From an uncultured Dorea sp. (lineage in GTDB: Bacteria > Bacillota_A > Clostridia > Lachnospirales > Lachnospiraceae): a stretch of 11,323 nt of DNA. The DNA is taken from contig CAOKJI010000024.1 in assembly GCA_948468495.1 (NCBI GenBank), positions 1-11,323 of the forward strand, given 5' to 3'. The position numbers and the translations under genes are program-made. Positions 1-5,248 of this stretch are shown piece by piece (within the stretch, counting starts at the first letter, position 1; every line of letters begins with the position of its first letter). The notes beneath the pieces are model-generated. The model ran no database searches. It worked only from the letters and a program-made list of their open reading frames with translations, and was not told the origin of the DNA.

Positions 1-123
1 CCCACAAATTGTGGAATACATCTGTCAGAAAGCAATTTTCAAACACGCTCTAGTATTCATGGCCTGGGAGGCCACTCATAGTAACAAATAATATTCTCCC
101 TTCCTGATTGTGAAATAAAATGA
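1..123. other. Left-edge region upstream of rho, no assigned gene
   Basis: This stretch holds no gene I can name. Two small palindromes are visible: CCACAA-a-TTGTGG at 2-14, and a 6-bp stem with a 3-nt loop (TGGCCT/AGGCCA) at 60-74. The second is not followed by a T-run, so it is a poor intrinsic terminator. On the + strand, frame 2 is open from base 2 to a TAA at 89-91 (29 codons ending ...WEATHSNK), so this could be the 3' end of a gene left of the window. The fragment is too short to recognise, and its use of CTA and ATA-poor codons is not informative at this length. It could equally be the end of a mobile element or plain intergenic DNA. Confidence 0.3.
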
Positions 124-151
124 TTGCAAAATATGAGAAATCATGTATAAT
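124..151 (+). promoter_or_regulatory. Probable sigma70-type promoter of rho
   Basis: A -35-like TTGCAA (124-129) and a perfect TATAAT (146-151) are separated by 16 nt. Transcription would start near 158, leaving a leader of about 84 nt before the rho ATG at 242. An inverted repeat ATGATT (120-125) / AATCAT (139-144) brackets the -35 and spacer. It could be an operator, but 6 bp in AT-rich DNA can arise by chance. Rho is autoregulated in well-studied bacteria, but nothing in this leader shows that directly. Confidence 0.6.
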
Positions 152-241
152 GGATGTATATTTCAAATGAGTCAGTTCCGGCTGTTATTCCCAATGTGAT
201 AGATGATATGGCGAATTGAAGAAAAGAAAGGAATTATTTTA

Positions 242-1567
242 ATGATGAGAGAAAAGTACGAGTCTCTGCCGTTAGCTACGTTAAAAGAGTTGGCTAAGGC
301 AAGGGAGATTTCTGGTGTTTCAGGAATGAAAAAAGCGGAGCTTATTGAGCGCATGCTGGAAGAGGATGTTCGTGACAAGGAGCGCTCGGCTAATACAGGT
401 GATAAAGAAAAGCAGGAGATCCATGATATTGATAAGCTTGACAGCGGCGTTACGGCGAATGGAATATTAGAGGTTATGGCGGATGGATTTGGATTTATTC
501 GCTGTGAGAATTATTTGCCGGGGGAGAATGATATCTATGTGTCGCCGTCCCAGATTCGCAGATTTAATTTGAAGACCGGGGATATCTTAGAGGGGAATAC
601 GAGGATTAAGACCCAGCAGGAGAAGTTTTCCGCGCTTTTGTATCTGACGAAGGTGAACGGCATTCATCCGGGAATTGCATGCAGGAGGCCGAATTTCGAG
701 GATTTGATTCCGATTTTCCCCAATGAACGGCTTTCTTTGGAGTGCGGAAAGACAAGCACCGCTATGAGAATTATGGATTTGATGTCTCCGATTGGAAAAG
801 GGCAGAGAGGTATGATTGTGTCGCCTCCGAAGGCAGGTAAGACAACCCTGCTTAAGCAGGTTGCATTATCGGTGAGACGTAACAATCCGGAGATACATCT
901 TCTGATTCTTCTGATTGACGAGCGTCCAGAGGAAGTTACAGATATTAAGGAAGCGATTGAGGGAAAGAATGTGGAGGTTATTTATTCTACCTTTGACGAA
1001 CTTCCGGAACATCATAAGCGGGTATCTGAGATGGTAATCGAGCGGGCGAAGCGGCTTGTGGAACATGGCAAGGACGTTATGATTCTTCTGGACAGTATCA
1101 CGAGGCTTGCAAGGGCCTACAACTTAACGGTATCGCCTTCCGGAAGAACCTTATCCGGCGGTCTTGACCCAGCTGCTCTTCACATGCCGAAGCGTTTCTT
1201 TGGAGCCGCGAGGAATATGCGGGGAGGCGGAAGTCTGACGATTCTGGCCACTGCTCTGGTGGATACGGGCAGCAGGATGGACGATGTGGTCTATGAGGAA
1301 TTTAAGGGAACCGGTAATATGGAGCTTGTTTTAGACAGGAAGCTTTCTGAGAAGCGGATGTTCCCGGCGATTGATATTCAGAAATCCGGAACCAGAAGAG
1401 AAGATCTTCTGCTAACGAAGGAAGAACAGGAAGCGGTTGATTCTATGAGGCGGGCGCTCAATGGAATGCGGGCGGAAGAAGCGGTAGAGAATATTCTGAA
1501 TATGTTTTCGCGGACCAAAAATAATCAAGAGCTAATTCAAATGGTAAAAAAGACAAAATTCATCTAG
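242..1567 (+). CDS. rho: Transcription termination factor Rho
   Basis: Rho is a hexameric, ATP-driven RNA translocase that terminates untranslated transcripts. Read from the ATG at 242 it has 441 residues, close to the usual length and without the large insert some Clostridia carry. An N-terminal helical domain (about 8-40) is followed by a charged linker, then the cold-shock-type RNA-binding domain (about 72-120, with DGFGFIR near 81-87). The ATPase core has Walker A PPKAGKTT (195-202), the catalytic-Glu motif [11 protein letters not shown] (224-234) and Walker B VMILLDS (279-285). The Q-loop/R-loop block runs from [20 protein letters not shown] into DTGSRMDD (305-348), and the arginine-finger segment is SGTRRE (382-387). 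The ATG at 242 is preferred because AAAGGA lies 9 nt upstream; the in-frame ATG at 203 has no ribosome binding site. No terminator separates rho from rpmE. Confidence 0.98.
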   Translation: MMREKYESLPLATLKELAKAREISGVSGMKKAELIERMLEEDVRDKERSANTGDKEKQEIHDIDKLDSGVTANGILEVMADGFGFIRCENYLPGENDIYVSPSQIRRFNLKTGDILEGNTRIKTQQEKFSALLYLTKVNGIHPGIACRRPNFEDLIPIFPNERLSLECGKTSTAMRIMDLMSPIGKGQRGMIVSPPKAGKTTLLKQVALSVRRNNPEIHLLILLIDERPEEVTDIKEAIEGKNVEVIYSTFDELPEHHKRVSEMVIERAKRLVEHGKDVMILLDSITRLARAYNLTVSPSGRTLSGGLDPAALHMPKRFFGAARNMRGGGSLTILATALVDTGSRMDDVVYEEFKGTGNMELVLDRKLSEKRMFPAIDIQKSGTRREDLLLTKEEQEAVDSMRRALNGMRAEEAVENILNMFSRTKNNQELIQMVKKTKFI

Positions 1568-1593
1568 ACACAGATAGGATTTTGTGATACAAT
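1565..1593 (+). promoter_or_regulatory. Probable extended -10 promoter of rpmE
   Basis: TAGACA (1565-1570), a 17-nt spacer and TACAAT (1588-1593) form a sigma70-like promoter. A TG one base upstream of the -10 (TGATACAAT, 1585-1593) makes it an extended -10. The predicted start is near 1600. The first three bases of the -35 are the TAG stop codon of rho, so the promoter is packed against the end of the upstream gene. This would allow L31 to be made independently of Rho. Confidence 0.6.
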
Positions 1594-1597
1594 TACA

Positions 1598-1635
1598 ACG
1601 CTGTTTATGAAACGAAATAATAAAGCGCGCAGCGT
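1598..1635 (+). promoter_or_regulatory. Candidate structured leader of rpmE
   Basis: ACGCTG (1598-1603) pairs perfectly with CAGCGT (1630-1635), with one further T-G wobble inside, closing an A-rich loop of about 26 nt. The stem sits at the predicted transcript start and ends 15 nt before the GAGGTG ribosome binding site. Leaders for L31 genes have been proposed in several bacterial groups, and r-protein leaders often act by autoregulation. Whether this one matches a described motif cannot be told by eye. If transcription starts at 1600, the first two bases of the stem would be missing. Confidence 0.35.
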
Positions 1636-1663
1636 GACGATAATAAAGAAGAGGTGAATTGAA

Positions 1664-1867
1664 ATGAAAGAAGGAATACATCCAGCATATCATCAGGCAA
1701 CTGTAACCTGTAACTGTGGGAATACATTTGTGACGGGTTCTACAAGTGAGGATATCCACGTGGAAATCTGTTCCAAGTGCCATCCGTTCTACACTGGTCA
1801 GCAGAAGGCTGCACAGGCTCGCGGACGTGTAGATAAGTTCAACAAGAAATACGGATTGGATAAATAA
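1664..1867 (+). CDS. rpmE: 50S ribosomal protein L31 (zinc-binding form)
   Basis: This 67-residue protein is a component of the large ribosomal subunit, where it helps form an intersubunit bridge. It starts with the typical [10 protein letters not shown] and carries four cysteines, C16-x-C18 and C36-x-x-C39, which form the zinc site. It is therefore the C+ (zinc-dependent) paralogue rather than the zinc-free type B that replaces it under zinc limitation. GAGGTG lies 7 nt before the ATG. It has its own likely promoter and leader upstream and a strong hairpin terminator starting 12 nt after its stop codon, so it may be mostly a single-gene transcript between rho and the DUF1385 gene. Confidence 0.98.
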   Translation: MKEGIHPAYHQATVTCNCGNTFVTGSTSEDIHVEICSKCHPFYTGQQKAAQARGRVDKFNKKYGLDK

Positions 1868-1879
1868 ATCAGCAGGTGC

Positions 1880-1920
1880 AGGGTTGAGGTTTCTGAAATC
1901 TCAACCCTTTCTGTTGTGTT
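1880..1920 (+). terminator. Intrinsic terminator after rpmE
   Basis: A near-perfect hairpin has a left arm starting GGGTTGAG at 1881 and a right arm ending CTCAACCC at 1907. Inside it continues through one G-T wobble and three T-A pairs to a CTG loop (1893-1895). The outer pair A1880-T1908 extends it to about 13 bp. A T-rich but interrupted tail (1908-1920) follows. The end of the tail touches the ribosome binding site of the next gene at 1921, and no promoter is visible between them. Confidence 0.85.
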
Positions 1921-1932
1921 GGAGTAAACGAT

Positions 1933-2925
1933 ATGAAATCTTCAAATATTGGCGGTCAGGCCGTAATGGAAGGTATCATGATGAAGAACAAAGACGATTA
2001 TGCCGTTGCTGTAAGAAAAAGTAACGGAGAAATTGTCGTGAAGAAGGATACCTGCCGCAGCATTGTGGGAAATTGTACGGCGTTGACGAAGATACCATTT
2101 ATCAGGGGAATTTTTAATTTTATAGATTCAATGGCGCTGGGAATGAAGACGCTTATGTATTCCGCTTCATTTTTTGAGGAAGAGGAGACGAATGAAAAGG
2201 AGCCGGTTACAGAGGAAGAGGCGGCGAAGAATGAGAAGAAAGAGGAGCTGTTAATGACCGGTACGGTGATTGTATCGGTGGTTATGGCTGTTGGTATTTT
2301 TATGGTGCTTCCCTATCTTTTATCCAGCCTTTTGAAAAGCGTGGTTCCTTCCTATAATATAAGGACGGTAATCGAAGGATTTGTAAGGATTGGAATTTTT
2401 ATTGCATACATTCTCCTGATATCCAGGATGGAGGATATCAGAAGATTATTCCAGTATCATGGGGCGGAGCATAAGTGTATTAATTGTATTGAGCATGGCC
2501 TTCCGCTAAATGTGGAGAATGTGCGGATAAGTTCCAGGCAGCATAAGCGCTGCGGGACCAGCTTTCTGTTCTTTGTACTGCTTATCAGCATTTGTCTTCT
2601 GATGATTGTCCGGGCGGAATCGCCGTTTTTGCGGGTGGTGATTCGGATTGCTCTGCTTCCGGTAATCGCGGGGATTTCCTATGAGATTCTAAAGCTGGCT
2701 GGACGCAGTGAGAATCCGATTGTTAATCTGCTTAGTAAGCCGGGACTTGCGATTCAGAAGCTTACAACGAAGGAGCCGGACGACAGTATGATTGAGGTTG
2801 CGATACAGGCGGTGGAAGAGGTCTTTGACTGGCGGGAATTTGAAGAGGAGAATTTTGGGCTGCAGTTGGCGCAGGAGGATTCGACCGCTGCAGGGATGGC
2901 AGGACGTGATTCACAGAATGAATAG
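1933..2925 (+). CDS. DUF1385 (YqhQ-type) membrane protein of unknown function
   Basis: This 330-residue protein belongs to the DUF1385/COG3872 family (Bacillus YqhQ), recognised by the start IGGQAVMEGIMM (6-17) and the central FQYHGAEHKCINC (173-185). The HxxEHK motif (H176, E179, H180, K181) looks like a possible metal site, and the family has been called a predicted metal-dependent enzyme, but no reaction is established. There are about four hydrophobic membrane segments (roughly 110-133, 149-164, 210-226, 233-252). The HGAEHK motif and RCGTSF (206-211) lie in the loop between the second and third. A Glu/Lys-rich stretch at 82-106 precedes the first segment, and the C-terminal tail is acidic. 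GGAG lies 8 nt before the ATG. Its position beside prmC and prfA is common in Firmicutes, but gives no direct clue to function. Confidence 0.93.
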   Translation: MKSSNIGGQAVMEGIMMKNKDDYAVAVRKSNGEIVVKKDTCRSIVGNCTALTKIPFIRGIFNFIDSMALGMKTLMYSASFFEEEETNEKEPVTEEEAAKNEKKEELLMTGTVIVSVVMAVGIFMVLPYLLSSLLKSVVPSYNIRTVIEGFVRIGIFIAYILLISRMEDIRRLFQYHGAEHKCINCIEHGLPLNVENVRISSRQHKRCGTSFLFFVLLISICLLMIVRAESPFLRVVIRIALLPVIAGISYEILKLAGRSENPIVNLLSKPGLAIQKLTTKEPDDSMIEVAIQAVEEVFDWREFEEENFGLQLAQEDSTAAGMAGRDSQNE

Positions 2926-3016
2926 GGCAGTACGATGTTTAACTCCCAAGGCGGTCGTCCCATGTTAAGGCATGCGTGTCTGATTTGTTGAACGAGGGGA
3001 TAGAGGGGCTGAGAGT

Positions 3017-3874
3017 ATGAACCTGAGAGAAGCCAGGAGAATTGGAGAAGAAGCTTTTCGTGAAGCGGGAATTGCCGATGGATTTACGGATGCGAGACTT
3101 CTGACGGAATGGGTAACAGGAATTACCATGGCGGAATATGCGATGAATCCTGTTCAGCCTTTGACGGCAGAGCAGGAGAGACGTTATTTGGATTTGGTTG
3201 AAAAGAGAAGGAGGCATATTCCTCTGCAGCATCTTACCGGGGAGCAGGAATTTATGGGCCTTGTATTTCGGGTGAGCCCGGATGTTCTGATTCCCAGACA
3301 GGATACGGAGCTTTTGGCGGAAGAGGCGCTGAGAGCATTGAGACCGGGAATGGATGTACTGGATTTGTGCACTGGTTCTGGATGCATTATTATCAGTCTG
3401 GAGCGGATTGGAAAGATACGGCGTGTCGCGGATGAGAGGAATACCTTTACCGGAGGTGATATTTCCAGAGCGGCGCTTCGGGTTGCGGAGGCGAATAGAC
3501 TCCGGCATCAGGCAGGCGTGGATTTTGTGGAAAGTGATTTGTTTGAGGGACTGGATGGAAGATATGATATGATTGTATCGAATCCGCCTTATATACGGAC
3601 AGATGTGATAGCAGAGCTGGAGGAGGAAGTCAGATGTTATGATCCGATTTTAGCGTTGGACGGCAGAAAAGACGGTTTATACTTTTATAGGAGAATTATA
3701 AATGAGGCAGAAGGATTTTTGAAGAATGGCGGACTGCTTCTTCTGGAGATTGGATATGATCAGAGGAAGGCAGTGACAGAATTGATGGAAAGTCAGGGAT
3801 TTCAGGAAGTTCATGTGTTGAAAGATCTGACGGGGCTTGACCGGGTAGTAACGGGAAGGTATGATAGTTATTAG
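3017..3874 (+). CDS. prmC: Peptide chain release factor N5-glutamine methyltransferase PrmC
   Basis: PrmC uses S-adenosylmethionine to methylate the glutamine of the GGQ motif in release factors RF1 and RF2, which speeds peptide release. The 285-residue protein has the small helical N-terminal domain with IPLQHLTGEQEF (68-79) and the PRQDTE motif (93-98). Next come the SAM-binding motif I VLDLCTGSGCI (114-124), the acidic motif II region GGDIS (146-150) and the catalytic NPPY (189-192), which holds the substrate glutamine. Length is typical. GAGGGG lies 8 nt before the ATG. A 91-nt gap separates it from the DUF1385 gene, and 118 nt separate it from its substrate gene prfA. Confidence 0.97.
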   Translation: MNLREARRIGEEAFREAGIADGFTDARLLTEWVTGITMAEYAMNPVQPLTAEQERRYLDLVEKRRRHIPLQHLTGEQEFMGLVFRVSPDVLIPRQDTELLAEEALRALRPGMDVLDLCTGSGCIIISLERIGKIRRVADERNTFTGGDISRAALRVAEANRLRHQAGVDFVESDLFEGLDGRYDMIVSNPPYIRTDVIAELEEEVRCYDPILALDGRKDGLYFYRRIINEAEGFLKNGGLLLLEIGYDQRKAVTELMESQGFQEVHVLKDLTGLDRVVTGRYDSY

Positions 3875-3905
3875 ATTTTTGTGATTTCGTAATTGATGGA
3901 TAGCA

Positions 3906-3911
3906 TATAAT
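3906..3911 (+). promoter_or_regulatory. Possible prfA promoter -10 box
   Basis: A perfect TATAAT lies in the prmC-prfA gap, but no convincing -35 sits 16-18 nt upstream (the region reads GATTTC). If used, transcription would begin near 3918, two bases before the left arm of the inverted repeat at 3920-3965. prfA may therefore be read both from upstream and from this site. Confidence 0.35.
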
Positions 3912-3919
3912 TGTATTTG

Positions 3920-3965
3920 ATGCTTTTTGTTTAGGGTGAGATGGCAGAAACCGGACAAAAAGCAT
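3920..3965 (+). promoter_or_regulatory. Inverted repeat / candidate prfA leader hairpin
   Basis: ATGCTTTTTGT (3920-3930) is the exact reverse complement of ACAAAAAGCAT (3955-3965). They make an 11-bp stem, plus two T-G wobbles inside, around a loop of about 20-24 nt. The right arm ends 13 nt before the AGGAGG of prfA. A second copy of AGCAT at 3902-3906 could pair with ATGCT at 3920-3924 instead, so two exclusive folds are possible in a read-through transcript. Function is unknown. Confidence 0.5.
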
Positions 3966-3992
3966 GTCAAAAGAAAGCAGGAGGAAAAAGAG

Positions 3993-5066
3993 ATGTTTGA
4001 CAAATTAGAGGATTTGCTCATTCGTTTTGAAGAGATTTTGAGCGAGCTGCAGGAGCCGGATGTGGTGAATGACCAGAACCGTTTCCGCAAGCTTATGAAG
4101 GAACAGAATGACCTGACTCCGATTGTCGAGGCATATAAAGAGTATAAGACTTGTAAGCAGGCGATTGAGGACAGTCTGGTTATGCTGGAAGAAGAGTCGG
4201 ACGAGGAGATGCGGGAACTGGCGAAGGAAGAGCTGAACGATTCCAAGGCCAGAGTAGAAGAGTTAGAGCAGGAACTTAAGATTCTGCTTCTGCCAAAGGA
4301 TCCCAATGATGATAAGAATGTTATGGTAGAGATTCGCGCCGGCGCCGGCGGTGATGAGGCGGCGCTTTTTGCGGCGGAGATTTACAGGATGCTGGTACAT
4401 TACGCGGAAGGAAGACGCTGGAAAACAGAGATGATTTCTCTGAATGAGAATGGAATCGGCGGATTTAAGGAATGTGTGTTTATGATTAACGGCCAGGGCG
4501 CGTATTCCCGGCTAAAATACGAGAGCGGGGTACACCGGGTGCAGCGCGTGCCGGAGACGGAGAGCGGCGGACGGATTCATACCTCTACGGTTACGGTTGC
4601 GATTATGCCGGAAGCGGAGGAAGTGGACGTTGTGATTGACGAGAAGGATATTCGTATTGACGTGATGCGTGCATCGGGAAACGGCGGACAGTGCGTTAAT
4701 ACTACAGATTCGGCGGTGCGTCTGACTCACTATCCTACAGGGATTGTGATTTACAGCCAGACAGAGAAGTCCCAGCTGCAGAACAAGGAGAAGGCGTTTC
4801 GGCTGCTCCGTTCCAAGCTCTATGAGATTGAGCTTGAGAAGAAGCAGTCGGAAGAGGCGGCGGCAAGGAGAAGCCAGATTGGGACGGGAGACCGTTCAGA
4901 GAAGATTCGTACCTATAATTTCCCTCAGGGCCGGGTGACAGATCACAGGATTAAGCTGACCCTTCACAAATTGGATGGTATTCTTGGGGGAGATTTAGAC
5001 GAGATTATTGACAGCTTAATTGCTGCGGACCAGGCTGCAAAGCTTGCGAATATGAATGAAGAGTAA
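3993..5066 (+). CDS. prfA: Peptide chain release factor 1 (RF1)
   Basis: RF1 recognises the stop codons UAA and UAG in the ribosomal A site and triggers release of the finished protein. Read from the ATG at 3993 the protein has 357 residues, the usual size. An AGGAGG 8 nt upstream supports this start; an in-frame TTG at 3927 would add 22 residues and has no such site. The coiled N-terminal domain (about 1-100) is followed by the decoding domain, with the PxT codon-recognition tripeptide as P187-E188-T189 in [12 protein letters not shown]. The catalytic GGQ is at 231-233 in [16 protein letters not shown], with Q233 the residue PrmC would methylate. The PxT motif, and the absence of the RF2 SPF motif, separate it from prfB. 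A long hairpin follows 14 nt after the stop codon. Confidence 0.98.
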   Translation: MFDKLEDLLIRFEEILSELQEPDVVNDQNRFRKLMKEQNDLTPIVEAYKEYKTCKQAIEDSLVMLEEESDEEMRELAKEELNDSKARVEELEQELKILLLPKDPNDDKNVMVEIRAGAGGDEAALFAAEIYRMLVHYAEGRRWKTEMISLNENGIGGFKECVFMINGQGAYSRLKYESGVHRVQRVPETESGGRIHTSTVTVAIMPEAEEVDVVIDEKDIRIDVMRASGNGGQCVNTTDSAVRLTHYPTGIVIYSQTEKSQLQNKEKAFRLLRSKLYEIELEKKQSEEAAARRSQIGTGDRSEKIRTYNFPQGRVTDHRIKLTLHKLDGILGGDLDEIIDSLIAADQAAKLANMNEE

Positions 5067-5080
5067 ATGGTGTGATAAAT

Positions 5081-5144
5081 GAACCTTCTTCCGGGCATAC
5101 TTTTCCATAGTATGTGCGGAGTAGGTTCTTTGTGCTGTTATTAT
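5081..5144 (+). terminator. Intrinsic terminator after prfA
   Basis: A long imperfect hairpin spans 5081-5128. The outer stem is GAACCT (5081-5086) with AGGTTC (5123-5128). A middle part containing CCG/CGG with small bulges follows, then an inner stem GCATACT (5095-5101) with AGTATGT (5109-5115) around a 7-nt loop. The T-rich tail at 5129-5144 is interrupted by G and C. The position just after prfA fits the end of that transcription unit. Confidence 0.7.
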
Positions 5145-5209
5145 ATACCTCTAAGGGCACCCCTTAACACAGGCCCTTCGGGCAGGCGGACTTCGTCCGA
5201 TAAGGTATA
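5144..5209 (+). other. Cloverleaf-like structured element upstream of the nucleotidase gene
   Basis: A closing stem TATACCT (5144-5150) / AGGTATA (5203-5209) encloses three consecutive perfect hairpins: TAAGGG-cac-CCCTTA (5152-5166), GCCC-ttc-GGGC (5173-5183) and CGGAC-ttc-GTCCG (5187-5199). Short linkers of 1, 6, 3 and 3 nt separate them. Almost every base lies in a stem, loop or short linker, giving a compact four-way junction of 66 nt. It does not read as a tRNA: there is no T-loop GTTCRA motif and no CCA-type acceptor. It may be a structured 5' leader of the gene at 5249, a small non-coding RNA, or a repeated palindromic extragenic element. I cannot assign it to a known family by eye. Confidence 0.6.
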
Positions 5210-5248
5210 CCATATCAGGCATTAGAAAGCCAAAGGAGTATCATTGAG

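Noticed and set aside
203..241. An earlier in-frame ATG for Rho at 203
   Set aside because: It lacks a ribosome binding site, and the ATG at 242 has AAAGGA 9 nt upstream and gives the usual N-terminus.
2935..2991. An 18-codon open frame in the gap between the DUF1385 gene and prmC
   Set aside because: It has no ribosome binding site at a fitting distance and no recognisable sequence; short frames of this size occur by chance.
2939..3508. A 189-codon minus-strand open frame across prmC, and other long antisense frames such as 9741-10331
   Set aside because: They lie opposite well-supported genes, show no family features, and look like products of the coding-strand composition.
3927..3992. 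A TTG-started extension of RF1 from 3927
   Set aside because: It lies within the inverted repeat, has no ribosome binding site, and RF1 proteins normally start at the equivalent of the ATG at 3993.
5144..5209. The cloverleaf element as a tRNA gene
   Set aside because: The arm sizes, the TTC triloops and the lack of T-loop and anticodon-arm signatures do not fit a tRNA.
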